This document shows positions 1-13,310 of a DNA stretch of 64,000 bases, one piece after another. The notes under the pieces were generated by a model. That model had not been told where the DNA came from. It ran no database searches and was given only the letters and a program-made list of their open reading frames with translations. The stretch is from NCBI GenBank assembly GCA_029964075.1, contig CM057140.1:14402643-14466642 (forward strand), given 5' to 3'. A program made the position numbers and the translations under genes. Position 1 is the first letter of the stretch. Each line of letters begins with the position of its first letter. This stretch comes from Patiria pectinifera (Eukaryota > Echinodermata > Asteroidea > Valvatida > Asterinidae).

Positions 1-2937
1 ATAAGAAAGGTCTACATTGTGTACTTGAACCCTAAAGCACACACACTGACATGGGGATTAGTCTGGTCTACGGTCTGGGAATGGGCCCAGACCAAACAAA
101 AGATGGCTGAGTGCTGCTGGGCCTCTCGGCAGTAAATGGCTCGCATGTGCAGATACGTGTGGAGATTGTCTGAAAATGGACTGTGGTCTGGCCATGCATT
201 AACTCGTGGGAATATTGATCAAGTCGAAGAGCGCTGCATTAACTCCGCTCCAGTTCAGCCCAAGTTAAACACCGTAATCTCATGTACACGTGTGAATGTG
301 TCTACGTGTAGGGACGTACGCACGAAAGGATCCCACATTATTCATGAAATTAAAGTAGGATCCTTCTTGGATAGTGTCTTCATCTTGATGTTAGAGACAT
401 GATGTACGGTACCTTGTAGTAGAGAGCTTGAGTATCCATATTCTAGCATTCTCATGAATGATTAAATGTGTCAAAACTGGCCTAAAGCAGACGTCCTCCT
501 TAATTTTAATCATGAGGAAGTGTTGTATATGACTTTTGATGGCTACTTTGCTAAATTGTGGGTTGTACCTTTAAACTGTATGCATTACTTTACATTAAGT
601 AACCGTGGTAAAGATGTCAAAATTAGATTGAAAAATTAGAAGAAATTTGTTTTTGAAGAGAATAGAATAATCATGATCTGGTTGGCACTTCAAATTTTGA
701 AAGCTTTTATGTAGTTTCTCCTCAAAATTCTTGTTGATGTTGAAGTTGATGAGGGAACACCGCTTGGGTTAAAAATAACCAGAAACTGACATCACATCTG
801 GGGAAGGCAACAGTAAGCGACAGTGGAAGACAGTTGGTGATTGTGTCAGGATAAAGCCAATTAGTGAGGCTGTTGATGCTCATCAAATCATGACCGAAAA
901 TAACACCGCGAAGAGACCAGTCATATTTTGACTGAACACGACATTGTTACAAGATTAAGCTTAAGAGTCTCAGTTACATGCGTCATGTAAACTTGTAGCT
1001 TACACTCCCGAACCTTCCAAATCTAAAGGAAGGTTTTCGAGGATTCTGTAGGATTGAGAAAGGAAGAAAAGGTTGACAATACCACAGGCACTTACCTTCG
1101 CCAGCAGCCTGTTTGAAAGGTCTCGAGTCCAGCCCAAAACATCAAGACCAAAGACAATTGAGACAACCTGAGACAATTGTGTACCTACAGCGCCACAGGG
1201 TACAATTGAGTCACTCTAGTCTAGCAGAGCTCATTATCCACAGAAAGGCTTTGCACCTACACGTACATATATTGTGTTTCCTGTCAGCTGATATGTATTT
1301 CCTGCGCCAATGACGTGTAAGTTCTTCCTGATCTTTTGGTTTTCCTTTGGTTTGTGCACTCTTCCTTTTCAAGGGAATTCAACTCAGACACTCACATAGG
1401 AGAGTGAATCAATTTTGTGTACAGATACAGACGCTATGTAACTTGGGTTAATGTAGCACGTAGTCCACGTCGATGACAAAGGTGCTTTAGCGGGATGTGG
1501 GCTGGGCTTGCAAGTTGCATGAGCTACGCGACGATGACAGAGCGATGAGTGACGAGAATCTCTGAGCAGCGCAAACAGTCACATCCTTGTACGGGGTTCT
1601 TCCTCATACGATGATTATCATCAGGATGTCGACAGAGATAAATGTTCAAACCGACTCTACGAGACGGGTATCATCGACGGCAGGTTTTGCTTGTCTAACC
1701 GACGATCAACGTTTAATTACTGCATCTCACGAGTTAACAACTCTGTAACACACACACCTAGTGTCAGCTTGAAAAGTAAGTACTGGTCATTTGAGGCACT
1801 TAGTGTATACAGTTTAAAATTTTTATTTGTTTCCGGCAAAACTGCCAGCAATATTTCACAACTGTACATGCATTCGTGTGTTTATCCTTGCACCAACGTG
1901 TGAACCGTAACTGTACTTTTGTTTACAAATTCAAGTACTTACATGTTTATATGCAAATGAGGCGAGGCCACTACTCTGATGTGATCCGCCAACCCAACAG
2001 GTGCGGAGGATTCGTAACGGTTGGCTGGTCGCCACTCACCAATTTGTTGATGATGACGAGAAAAGAAAAAGAGGCAGCTGCTTTTTTACAGACATGGATT
2101 TGGATCATTGAGTCTTTGGTTCAAATGTGCGTAGGCCAAGCATCGCATGTGTGGACACGTTCAAAGCCACTCCCTGCTGACAAATCTAAAGTCACTGATC
2201 ACAAATGACTGCACGCAAATGGAAACAAAAGTACCACGTAAAATTCCAGATTAACAGTTTATACAATCACTGGCTCCATTTTTGATGGCTTACAAAAATA
2301 TAATGAGATAAATATGATGTCGGATTACATGTATACGCCTCACTAGTACTTATCCAAATGCCTCTAATCACTATCTCTCTATCTCGGAGAACACAGGTCG
2401 ATCAATCGACTAGTTTACACATGGGAGACTGCGGCACCTCCGAGCATGCGTTAAAAGCCAAACCACATGTGCCCTGCATGCACGCGTGCATGCTTGCTTG
2501 CTTGCATCCCGGTACCCGGCCTCGCATGCCAGACCCTGAGCATATGTAATGAGTGCGGGGACCAGCCGCCGTGTCGCAACGAGACACTCCGACTCACCCC
2601 CTCGTCTGAGAATTATTCAGACATATGCTCGTTGTGTGCTTGACCCTACGGTACCACTACAACGCAACGTGCACCTAGTTAAACAGTAACCAATGTAATT
2701 CATTCACTAACTAGTAACGTCAGTCCACAGTGCGTAAGGACATTGTTAATAAGTCCTTTTAATTAATTGAGTTCCCTAAAGTGACAAGATACTTTTAGCT
2801 TCAGGCAAATCAATCCCATGCATGCATAGTAAAATTGCTAGGACGTCAGACGACAGGGAGAGCTGGCATCATTAATAATTAGAATGTTTAAAGAGCGAGT
2901 ATTTTTGTGACTGGCCATGTGTATACATTGAATGCAT

Positions 2938-3119
2938 GCAAGGGTGCACAGTAAATTGTTACAGAAGGCTATTGAAGCACATGTACAAAGGAAGGGTAAA
3001 CTTAAATTAAAATGTTTCTCTCGTCTGCAAGGGTGCACAGTAAATTGTAACAGAAGGCTATTGAAGCACATATACCGGGTACAAAGGAAAGGTAAACTTA
3101 AATTAAAATTCTCTCGTTT
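2938..3119. repeat. Two-copy tandem duplication, about 89 bp unit
   Basis: The segment starting gcaagggtgcacagtaaatt at 2,938 restarts at 3,027 and runs to about 3,119. The copies differ by a few substitutions and a short insertion (around ccggg) in the second. The duplication explains the repeated peptide motif seen in open frames on both strands. No coding signal. Confidence 0.9.
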
Positions 3120-4261
3120 CTTTGCCGACTTCATGTCGTCAAAAATACAAAAACTATGTTTTACTTCTATTTAATGTAAAAAAAAGAGTAAAGAACGTTT
3201 CCAAATTCATGTACATTTGTACAGGAAAAGGAATAGGCCTACATGCTCTTATAAATTAATATAATAATTTGACAAAAATACAAAAGAAAAATATAACGGT
3301 GTCAATTGTAGTTATAAATGTACATGTATAAATTGCATTGAAAAAGCTCTAAATCTTGACTGTAAAAAAATGTGAGGGGAAAAGGTATTTTTCACAAAGA
3401 AATTTACAACCAACAAAAACAACAATGCTGTTATTACTCGCTTATCGTGCTACGACAGAAATCATTTTGTTAGCCCTAATTTCAGCTTGTACCAGCCGGT
3501 GCCAAAAATCAATAGCCAGCAATTCGTGCATGTGATCGGTGCCTGTCGCTAAACGAGACCCTGAATGCCATTTTTTCCCTTCTTTCTTTCTGTTTTAAAC
3601 TTTATTGGCAAACGGCCAATCAATGACAAGCGTTTTGTTCCAAGGGCAAGGCTTGTGTGCTTGCCTAGGGCTGTTGTTTTTCCTGCATGAGTGAGTACAG
3701 CATCTGTTGAGTTTCGGAGAAATTATCCCGCGACCAAAAAAAAAACAAAAGAAAAGAATTTAACTGTGACATGTCTTGGATGGAATAAACTGAAATATGT
3801 TTGAAAAGGTTGATAAAGATTTAACTGTTACTTGTAAAAAAAAAAAAAACGCAACTAGCATGGAGTCCTCAATGGTGTTTAGTTAAGTGGTTCTCATAGG
3901 AAACTGAGTTTCAGCTGTTTAGACTCGTCTAAGATTAAACGCATGATGAATCACGACCTTCTTCGACCTTTAGGGATCCCAAGTTAGCTATCTCACAAAT
4001 TTCGGTTTAAAGACTGCATTAAATTACTACAAGCAATGAGCTAATGATCAGTTTGACTAGTCATAGTTGTGTTAACAAGTCCACAACTGTGCAAAGAACC
4101 ATAACAAATACATGTATATGGATTGTGCATGATGACAATTAAAGAGATTGTTCACACACAAAATAAAACAAAGAATGTAATGAAAATACAACGCAGGCAA
4201 TAACTGGAAAGTGCTGAAAAAAATTCCAATTTTTACAAGACGCTCTGTTCATTTACAATTT

Positions 4262-4605
4262 GTAAGTTGTAACCCTCCTTTTGTTCGGGCAGTCACAAAG
4301 ACACACAGTCGCAAAATTCAATCCTGTTTCCTGCCATGCCTTTTACACAGGCTAATCACCAACAGTCCGATCATATTTCAATAGGCACTGTGACAGTCAA
4401 ATTCCATCAACAGACAAAAGCAGGTGACTGGTAGGCACAGCTGGCTTATCAATCTCCTACAGTCAAAGCATGGCTGTATCAGGTTTCATAACAATCACAG
4501 CCAGTCAATCCTGCTTTATGAAAGCAGGGAGCACTCAACTGTTAAAAACAGTCACTTGATTTATTTTGGCGGCTGGGCTGGCCTTGTTGAAATTGCCAGC
4601 CACAG
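4262..4605. repeat. Degraded copy of TTAA-flanked MITE-like repeat
   Basis: About 340 bp closely resembling the better preserved copy at 15,930-16,269. Shared blocks include cctgccatgcctttnacaca, the segment around tggtaggcacagctggctta, and a terminal block around gtcacttgatt. The left end still reads aaccctcct. The right terminal inverted repeat is lost, so this copy looks old or truncated. Confidence 0.75.
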
Positions 4606-7600
4606 AGGGAACTTTATAACGGCATACAAGAGAAATTTTAAAGGGGAAATCAGCTGAGAAGTAGTGTGCCTTAAAACTTCTGATGAGAAAGATGTTCATT
4701 TCTCATCTATTCGTTTCAAAACAGCTATCCAATACAATAAAAATGATAATTTACATAGTCCAGCTTTTTTTTGCCGAGAAACCAACTGAAAATGCAACAA
4801 GCATCCTGGTGACCCCTGACAAAGTACACCAAATACATTATTAACAATTACCATTTACCGGTTCAGGGTAATTAATCCATGCTATTAACCCCTGGATAAC
4901 GCTGTCGTGTCGCCGCCGGAACAAAAGGCGATTCAAAGGTCACCTGCACTTTTTGGCCCTTTCTCCTCAAATAATAGATAACATGTTTGATGGGTACGTG
5001 GATAGAAACTGGCCATGGCCAACCAGCTTTATTGCTTGTAATTGTCTGTATTTTCAAGGACCATGGTAATTTAAATTGCACGATAAAGAAAAATGACCAT
5101 ATTTCTCTGATTATATTTTTCAATAGCAATCCTTCATGATGCAGGACGTTCGAGATTTAATTAAATTGCCTGGGGGAAAAAAAATCATTCTAAATCTAAT
5201 ATTTTCCTGCAGGTACAAGATTTGAAACTATTATTTCATAATTTTACCTGAAAGTTTGAAACTGTTTAAGGAAAAAGAGCACAAGGAAAAGTGGTAAGAA
5301 AAACAGAAACAACACAGAAGATTTTGTCTGGTTCATGAATAATCAACAGCAATTTGCATATCTTAGTCGTTTTGAGGTCCACTTTCATGGATTATACATG
5401 ATGGGAAACCGCCACAGCCAATCACAAAGTGCCCTTTCAGCTGTTTTATGAAAAAAGGAGAATATTTCACACGTCTATAGCCAATCAAAGGGACGACTTC
5501 AAAATCTAACAACTGGTAAATGAATTATTCATATAATCGAATCATCAGCCAATTACAGCTGGTCAGGTCATGCATATGCAAATCCATGCTCCACTTCACT
5601 GCAGGACACACTTGACTACTGGTTCAAGCCAGAATATTGCAATATTATAATTCCAACATCTCAGACCACTCCTCATCAAAATGCGGAACACACACACACA
5701 CACACTACGTACAGAAAGGCGGCTGAGACCTTCCCCGGTTCACGGTTGAGCTGGTTCCCTTCTCGCCTCATTATTCAACAACAGTTGCATACTCTGTACG
5801 CAAATTGACTCTAGATTCATATAGTTGCCTCAGTCGCAGCCTCTGTGCCTCATTCATGCAGCTCACACACCCAAGAAAACAGGTGGAAATTGTAAGCCGA
5901 CCGGGAATGAAATGAAAATTATCCGGAAGACGTCTTTGTATAAATTTCCAGTGCCAACCACTTTTGAATAATGCCAATTAATTAAAGGAAAAACAAGCAT
6001 TTATATGCAGACAAATTCACAAAACCAACTGAGAAAATTAAAACAGCTTTTATCTGATCCAATTTCACAAAACCACTGAAGAACAGAAAGCATTAATTTT
6101 AAAACAGACTTACAAAAGATGAGATCTTGCAATGTTTATCCTACCTCTGCGAGCCTTTACAGCGTATATAATGCTACAGTGCCATCGATGACTTCAAAAA
6201 CATCCACGAGAACGACTTCAAGATACGTGTATTTTCAATGCTAATAAATACGGCGAACTTGCAAAGTGACTTCAAGCATTTAATGTTTGAAATCCTGTGA
6301 CACGCGAAGCCTGAAATCAATGGAGACCGCCAAACTGACCGACGATTTGGAAAAAAAATCTCTCTGATTGAAATCTCTCAGGTTTTTTTTTTTTACGTCG
6401 TCACTGAGCTCTCTGGATGAGGCTGTGACAATGCACGAGAGCCAATTCATCGGTAACCTTGGCATCCATTAGGGTAAATGGATGCCGGGCACCGTGCGGT
6501 CTCCTCCGGGCGGAACAGCCTTTACACGATCATTACTGCCACAACAATGCGTAATGAAAGGCCTTTTAATTTGGGGAGGAAAACACGTCCAAGGATAGGC
6601 CTGTCTGTCCTGGGCTTGTATTTGATTTGTAACGATGCGAAGCGACCTGCACGAACCACAGTCATGACAGTATGAATAGAAGGTCGAGACTGACATTGTT
6701 TACACATTGAGCTTGCCCTGCAGCTAGGCCCGCAGGCCTGTGTAGTCTATGGCAACAGAATAAACACAATTACCCAGTTATTTATGCAAGATTTCTCAAC
6801 ATCATTTTTGCTACAATTGTCAATTCAGTAATTAGTTTAGTAGCTAAAAGAAAAACAAACAAATTAAATTGTGAAAAACATAAGTATTAGGCAAAAAAAA
6901 AATATACTTCTGCTTCCGGTTTCCCTACCAACCCTATTCTGACAGCCCTATGCTAATTTTTTTATGGGAAAAATGAAGAAAAAAATACCCCAAACCATCA
7001 ATTTCTACCTTTTACCCTTGAATACACACAGACGCCTCCATATTATCGTACACACAAAAAATTGCCTCCCCCCCCCCCCAAAAAAAATCCCTACCTACCT
7101 ACCCTATTTTTGAATGCCATGTAATCAGAAGCAGAATTAATTTTTTTGTTGCCTTATGTTTCAAAGGCACACCTACCGGTACAGTTAAGATGCAAAACCT
7201 TACATCCATCCTAATAATTTATCTGATCTACCGGTAATATTTTAGATTTTCTTTTAACCTCGAAGATTCCAGATGTTTTATCTTTGCCTTTAGCATGATC
7301 TTACATAAATCTATTTCGGTAAGGTTTCATGCTCGAAATATTTGTCATTGTATAATACAATTTCTCACTGGATTACATTTTCTCTATATAAATCATTTAC
7401 TATTTTGATTGTAAATTCAAAATGTGTAATTCATATCTTAAAAATTTTTTTCTAATAATCTAAATTTACCTGCATATGCCAGTGTATCTACAGCTATTCC
7501 TTTTATCAGTCTCACGTTCTTGAACTCGAAGGGACAATAAAATATGCACGATTTGCATCAAGGTCTTTATAGTGCTACGTACATGTAGTGTATTCCTAAC

Positions 7601-9767
7601 CAGTGAGGTAGAATAGAATGATGTAACAGACATCAGGTCTTTTGTTTCATAGGACAAGCATCGCTGAGCACCAGACGGGCACGGATCCAGCTCACTTCCT
7701 GACTTCTCCCGTTCCGCAGTCATGGAGACGGCCGTGACGGGATGTAAACAATGCCAAGGCTGGAAGACCTAGCAATATCGACTCTAGACAGTTTTGGCTC
7801 TGAAAACCAAGAGCAGCTGGAGTGCAAGGCTAAGACAGACCAAAGTCCAAGATTTGGGATCAAGCATCAAAAATGAAGGAAGGAGTCGACAAAGACACAA
7901 GAAGATAAACTGTGACTATTAACATGACTCGTCTGTTCAATTGTCATTCCCAAAACAAAATTCTGCAAACTTCTTAATGCAATGTTATAATTTCATAATA
8001 ACATTTAATATTATGTTTGTTTTTCCCTAGTCTATGTGCAAGTGTCTGTGATATGTGTGCAGATTATGCAAAACAAGACTGTGTCTTGACCTCGAGATTC
8101 TGACCATTCAGTGGGCGCCTTCTATCAAATCTTCGGTAACCCGTTGTACTAAAAAAACACATGGCAGCAAAGTAACCAATCAACAGTTTCAGCCGAATAT
8201 CTGCTCGAAGTGACGTCACAATTTCTAAAGTCAATTGGCTGTTGTGAATGTGTGAGGGGTCGCACAAACTTTGCATGCACACATCAGACGTGCATGCACA
8301 CATATGTGCTGAGTGTGCGGGCTCAGTTGAACAACAGATGATACTCAGACAGGCTACGCATTAAATATTATCATGATGATGATTTGAACATATCATGATG
8401 ATTTGAACGGAATAAATACACACATGAATACATAAAGCCATTTTACAACTCAAAAGTGAACTTCAAAATGTAAAACATCTATGAAAGCATGTTTATCAGT
8501 ATCACTAAGTTATTTTAACTCACTGACTGACAAAGACAGATTCAATTTGGGATTCATGACATTGTTCATGCTTGTTTTTAAATAAATTTTACATGTTTTC
8601 TATTGTCCTGACAATTGTGCACGAGTTCTAATTTATAGTAGGAGAAGTCTCGAAATTGAAGTATTTTCTAACAAAACGGGAAATCTCAGAAAGGTGTCCA
8701 GACATTGCTGCTAGGCAACCGGCATCATTGTCTAGTCTGTTTCTCAGTCTCAATCAAATTGATGTATTTTAACGTCTTGACAAGGATTACATGAAATTGC
8801 ATGCAAAGTAGACGTCTGAGAATATGGAGAAAGGACTGATTACTTTCCTTACTAGTAAGAAGGTGAGTGTGCTTCCAAAGCGTAAATAAACTTGCAGCAA
8901 AGTTTGAAGGCCTATGACGTGAAAATCAGGTCATCGTGTAGTTTAGGACCCCATTCCCATATCCAAAAGACAAGTGTTTGGGTTGGGAACTTCTTCTTCT
9001 TCTTCTTCCAAGTTCTGCGCCTACTTCACAATGTTGAAGACTATAAGGCACATTGTTGAGTTCGCAACTAAAGTTTAGGCCTACCTAAACCTTTGGTGAT
9101 GACACAAGCTGGAAAAGTCACTTTATTTGTTTGGAATCATCTAAATAGTTCACTTAACATTGCTAAGATCAGGAAGATACCATGTTGAATGTCATGTTTA
9201 ACTTAGATCTTGATTTTGTGGAAAGGGAGCTAGTTTTGATTTATCATGTTTATAATAATAAACGGAACTTGTAAAATAATTATAAACATTCCCAGGCCAG
9301 GGGTCCTAAATTAGGCCTAGTAGTAGTACACGATTTCCCGATTACCGGCAAACGGACAATCAATAATAATAATAATAATAATATAATGAAAATTTATATA
9401 GGCCTAGCGCCGGTATCAAGACAATGATTGAAAGGAAAAAGCCCATCCTACTCGTCAATTGCCATGCCGACAGTGGGGCCCTATAAACGGACTAATTCTA
9501 CCTCCATGGACGGAGGGAGTCAGTCCAGTATTTGGGTCCCATGTGGCCGGGGGCCGGCCGGGGCCCGGGCTATTGACATTGTCATTAGTCTACACGTAAA
9601 CAAATCGGAAGGTTTTTGACCGGCAACATATCGAAAAAATCCAAGCTCGTTACAAGATTTTCTGGGTTTTCTATTGAACCATTTTCGTTCCAACTATTCC
9701 CTGAGACAAATTCACAAAACCCGTACAATAAATAGGAAATTCGGAATTAAAATTGTGACATAATTAC

Positions 9768-9816
9768 CGTCTTTTGGTTGGAATGAACCGTCATCCACCC
9801 CTGTGTTGTCCGCCAT
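9768..9816 (-). CDS. Candidate first coding exon, unknown gene
   Basis: Reading leftward, CAAAATGGCGGAC gives a strong start context and the frame MADNTGVDDGSFQPKD runs 16 codons plus one base into a GTAATT splice donor. This ATGGCGGA-type start is common in animal first exons. I found no downstream exon to the left that continues it convincingly, so the product is unknown. It may be the beginning of a real minus-strand gene lying in 1-9.7 kb, or a chance match. Confidence 0.3.
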
Positions 9817-10125
9817 TTTGATGACATCATGCGGGAAAAATCAAAAGACCCCCCTAACTTCGTTATTTTTTTGCAGAGTTTTTTCTTTGGTGGGCCTGAA
9901 TACCGCCCCCTATTTTTGGCGGCGTTGACTTTCACACGTAGAGTGTAAAGTAGAGTTGTCTGCGTCCTTCCTCATTTCGCTCCCTTGTTTGGGAAAACGT
10001 TGACTCAGACTCGTCCTCACCACTCACTCAAAACAAAATTATATAAGTATTAGTTCATGTAGTTTCTTCTCTCTTGAAGATTTTCTAGTCAATCGCCCCA
10101 GCGTAGAATCGATGTGGAAATACCA

Positions 10126-11373
10126 AGGACAATTACTGTGCATATCATAATATAAACAGACTGATACAAGTTTACGAATTTAAGTGTTGAATATTCATTT
10201 CTTCTCCATGCGCGCGCCAATGACAATAATCATTTACATATAGATTCGCCCGGCCCACCCATTACCAAGGCCGGTTGGACTGCCTAGCGCCACCAATTCC
10301 GAGCAATCCGAACGACATTCGGTACCAATTCCTAACGTATTCCTAACAACGTGTTAGGAATTGGTTAGGAATTACAATGCCGGGTGTTAGGAATGTGTTA
10401 GGAATTGGTTAGGAATTGCATTGCTGGTGTTAGGAATGTGTTAGGAATAGGATATCGGATTTTGGCAAAGGTGACCTTTAACTCGAGTAAAACGGCCAGA
10501 ACGTGGAGTCCTCTAAAACTATGATTCAGCAGGTAAAAAGTATCGCCGTTTTCAAATTAGCACGCCCCTTAATTAGACCTTAATTATGGAATTAAGTGCG
10601 CTAATTAGTTTTGTTTGTCTCAGATGTTGCGCGTTCCGCATCCATTTGTATATCATGCAATTGGACAATATGTCACAAGCTGCGTTGACGCGATTCTAAC
10701 GCGATAGGTCAAATATTATTGAGGAGGAATTTCCACAAAGTACAATTACTGTGCATATCATAATATAAACAGACTGATACAAGTTTATGAATATAAGTGT
10801 TGAATATTCATTTCCTCTCCATGCGCGCGCCATGACAATTTATATTTACATAGTAGATTCGCCCACTCCACTACCAAGGCCTGCTGGACTGCCTAGCGAA
10901 CCAATTCCGAACCAATTCCTAACGTATTCCTAACAACGTGTTAGGAATGCGTTAGGAATTGGTTAGGAATGTGTTAGGAATTGGTTAGGAATTACAGTGC
11001 TGGTGTTAGGAATGTGTTAGGAACCGGATTTCGACAAAGGGAACTTTAACCGAGTAAAACGGCCAGAACGTGGAGTCCTCCATGATTCAGCAGGTAAATG
11101 TATCGCCGTTTTTAAGTTAGCCACGCCCCTTTGACCTTATGGAAGTTCCGTTTGTCTCAGTTTTGCGCGTTCCGCGTCTATTTGTATATCATGCAATTGG
11201 ACAATATTTCACAAGCTGTGTTGACGCGATTCTAACGCGATAGGTCAATGTCTATGATTGAGGAGGAATTTCCACCAAGTACAATATCGTAATATAAACA
11301 GACTGATACAAGTTTATGAATATAAGTATTGAATATTCATTTCCTCTCCAAGCGCCCCCAATGACAATAATCT
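10126..11373. repeat. Tandem satellite, 540-610 bp units with TTAGGAAT sub-repeats
   Basis: The block beginning tactgtgcatatcataatat occurs near 10,135 and 10,743, and a partial third copy starts near 11,276, giving two full units of about 610 and 540 bp plus a fragment. Each unit holds a cluster of ttaggaatt/gtgttaggaat sub-repeats in both orientations (10,322-10,450; 10,905-11,025), followed by a shared stretch with cggccagaacgtggagtcct and gcgattctaacgcgatagg. The units differ by substitutions and small deletions, so they are not recent copies. Confidence 0.9.
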
Positions 11374-11533
11374 GTTATTTATTTATTCTGGTTTATTATT
11401 AGAAACAACATCTATTGCACACACACAGCATAAATGCTGATAATTACAATATTTACAAAAAAAACTAAAAATTCACAAGGTTACGGTTACAATTACATTC
11501 ATATACAATATATACGCCCCCACCTGTCACCAA

Positions 11534-11606
11534 GGCCTTGTGGCCCAATGGATAAGGCATCTGACTACGGATCAGGGGATTCCAGGTTCGAGTCCTGGCA
11601 AGGTCG
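11534..11606 (+). tRNA. tRNA-Arg (anticodon ACG)
   Basis: A 73-nt cloverleaf with full pairing: acceptor GGCCTTG against CAAGGTC (one G-U), D-arm with the A-box TGGCCCAATGG, anticodon stem TCTGA/TCAGG around loop CTACGGA, and T-arm CCAGG/CCTGG with B-box GGTTCGAGTCC. Loop positions 3-5 give anticodon ACG, read as ICG after inosine editing, so it decodes arginine CGN codons. There is no intron. A run of eight T at 11,616-11,623 is a good Pol III terminator. CCA is not encoded, as expected in eukaryotes. The intact stems argue for a functional gene rather than a SINE head. Confidence 0.95.
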
Positions 11607-11615
11607 AAGTGGTAA

Positions 11616-11623
11616 TTTTTTTT
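11616..11623 (+). terminator. Pol III T-run terminator of tRNA-Arg
   Basis: Eight consecutive T residues ten bases after the 3' end of the tRNA match the usual RNA polymerase III stop. Confidence 0.8.
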
Positions 11624-11969
11624 CTTATCTACGCGTTTATTGTTTACACAACTCACCCCATCCTATTCCTCTCTTCAAAACACCGGTCCTTTAATTTCTC
11701 ATTTCAAACTCCAATTTTTTAATCTCTACAGCAGAAAATGTTGTTTCTCTCGCAATTAAAAACCGAGCTGCAATTAAAAACCGAGTTAATAAAACTCTCA
11801 ACAGTTGCACACTTAACTCAGTTCTTTCTTTGCACCCCCCCCCCCCAGACAATTCAAACAAATAACTTGTTGTTCAAGGGTTTTTAACGATGGTGGAAGT
11901 TTTTTCCTTTTTTTGTTTTGAGAATTTATCCTCTTCAAATCTGTTTTTTTCCCCTTTACCGGGGGACTG

Positions 11970-12070
11970 TAACAATGGATGCAATATACTTATAAATTAC
12001 TGACACTGGAAGACCATGTGTACATGTACGCGTGTGTGTATCCAAGATGGCCGGTGTACTTGACCCACGA
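11970..12070. repeat. Dispersed repeat, copy A
   Basis: This stretch (acaatggatgca, ccatgtgt, tccaagatggccggtgtact, tgaccca) is repeated in the same order at 13,541-13,650. The copies have the same orientation and about 1.5 kb between them; they flank the inverted-repeat region. Confidence 0.7.
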
Positions 12071-12363
12071 ATTCATTACAATTACACCTCCCTTACTTTT
12101 TAAGAAATGTCAATATCAAGTTTCAGTAACTATGAAATATAACAATTTTTCTTTTTTTTTACAGTCCAAGTTCTTTGCAGTGCAGTCCAGTTCAAAATGT
12201 TCTTCGCACGCTACTGCGATTTAAACATAAGTGTTTATTGAAGTTTGTTGTCAAAGAGTTCTGAGATATGATTATGCTTGCAACCATGCAGTATTTGGAA
12301 AGGCATTATTAGATTATGAATAACACAACATTTTTTCTTTTCTTTTTTTAAACTACAACTTTT

Positions 12364-12606
12364 TTAAACTACAAGTAACTTCGTGGACAGAGGTGGACTA
12401 TTCTGCCGCGGAGTGATCATACAGGGATTATTCTGCCCTTGCATGTACAATCACTTTTTTTCTATTCTACTTTTACTTTTCTAACTTGTTAAACAACTCA
12501 AAAATCTTTGCTTTAAGAAACTACAAACAATATGTGAACAGAGGTGGACTACTCCGTCACAGAGTGATTATACAGGGATTATTCTGCCCTCGTGCGTATA
12601 ATCACA
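12364..12606. repeat. Two-copy repeat, about 155 bp apart
   Basis: The block containing gacagaggtggactattctg and cagggattattctgccct near 12,385-12,450 recurs near 12,540-12,606 with substitutions. Both copies end in a tataatcac or tacaatcac motif. Confidence 0.8.
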
Positions 12607-12829
12607 GGTCGAGTTTCATCACTTGTTTGCGAGTGCGTTTAGGATAGCGATCCAGGGTTGTCAATGTGTCTGGCACTTGTTGCTCGTGAGGGGGTCCGCT
12701 CATAAGTCCGACGCTTCATAGGTCCGATACCTCCATGTATACTGGGACGGGATTAGCATCGGCTTCTGTGCAAGGCAGATGATTTTAGCTCAGTGCCGGC
12801 GTCTCAGTGCTACATACAGCTCTTTCCCC

Positions 12830-13310
12830 TTTTTGTACGTCAAGGTGAAACTGTGTTTCTGCAGATTGAGTAGCCCCATAATAAAGGCCATACTTTGACA
12901 TATGCACAAAAACATGTAGAACTTGGTCAAATTTTGATTTTCACATTTAGGCTTAGTTTGTAGTTTATTTTTGCTTGAGAAGCACACTCACCGTCTTTAT
13001 AGGCTAATCAGAAAGTGCTACCTTTTTAGATGTCTTTTTTTTTTCATGAAGTTTCATGAACCACATTTCATTTCGATGCGCAAACGTGTGCAAACGAATC
13101 TGGAAATTTCACGAAAAATAGACATCTGAAAAAGGCAGCACTTTCTGATTAGCCTATGGCGAGTATGCTTCTCAAGCAAAAATAAACTACAAACTAAGCC
13201 TAAATGTGAAAATCCAAATTTATCAAAGTTCGACATGTTTCTGTACATGGTGGAAGTGTGGCCTTTATTTACGGAGGTAGTCCAGTAAATTGGCCACATT
13301 TATAGGGCTA
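12830..13310. repeat. Long inverted repeat (hairpin) of about 150-190 bp arms
   Basis: The left arm (about 12,860-13,033) and right arm (about 13,118-13,300) are reverse complements with scattered mismatches. A clear shared block is tttgtagtttatttttgctt with tcagaaagtgct on the left, found inverted on the right. The spacer is about 85 bp. A transcript across it would fold into a long imperfect hairpin. It may be a foldback element or an old inverted duplication. Confidence 0.88.

Larger units (their letters stand above)
1..9767. other. Region with no confident gene, left flank
   Basis: I see no exon series with matched splice phases and no familiar protein here. Open frames are short and look random. 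It contains a two-copy 89-bp tandem duplication, a degraded copy of a repeat that recurs near 15.9 kb, a CA run near 5,690 and many A/T runs. Three start-like or terminal-exon-like stretches (about 5,771-5,860 minus, 7,700-7,723 minus, 8,824-8,862 plus) are weak and are discussed under findings or rejected. If the candidate first exon at 9,768-9,816 is real, this stretch would contain its introns and remaining exons. Confidence 0.5.

Noticed and set aside
7700..7723. Minus-strand start-like stretch MTAEREKSG with a GTGAGC donor
   Set aside because: Short, no partner exons; could be chance in a locally GC-rich patch.
8210..8221. GTGACGTCAC CRE palindrome
   Set aside because: A full cAMP-response element, but no gene start is recognised nearby and an 8-mer core is expected by chance in 64 kb.
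8824..8862. Plus-strand ATG exon-like stretch MEKGLITFLTSKK with a GTGAGT donor
   Set aside because: Donor and start are good, but no downstream plus-strand exon can be found and it would overlap the candidate minus-strand gene; too short to support.
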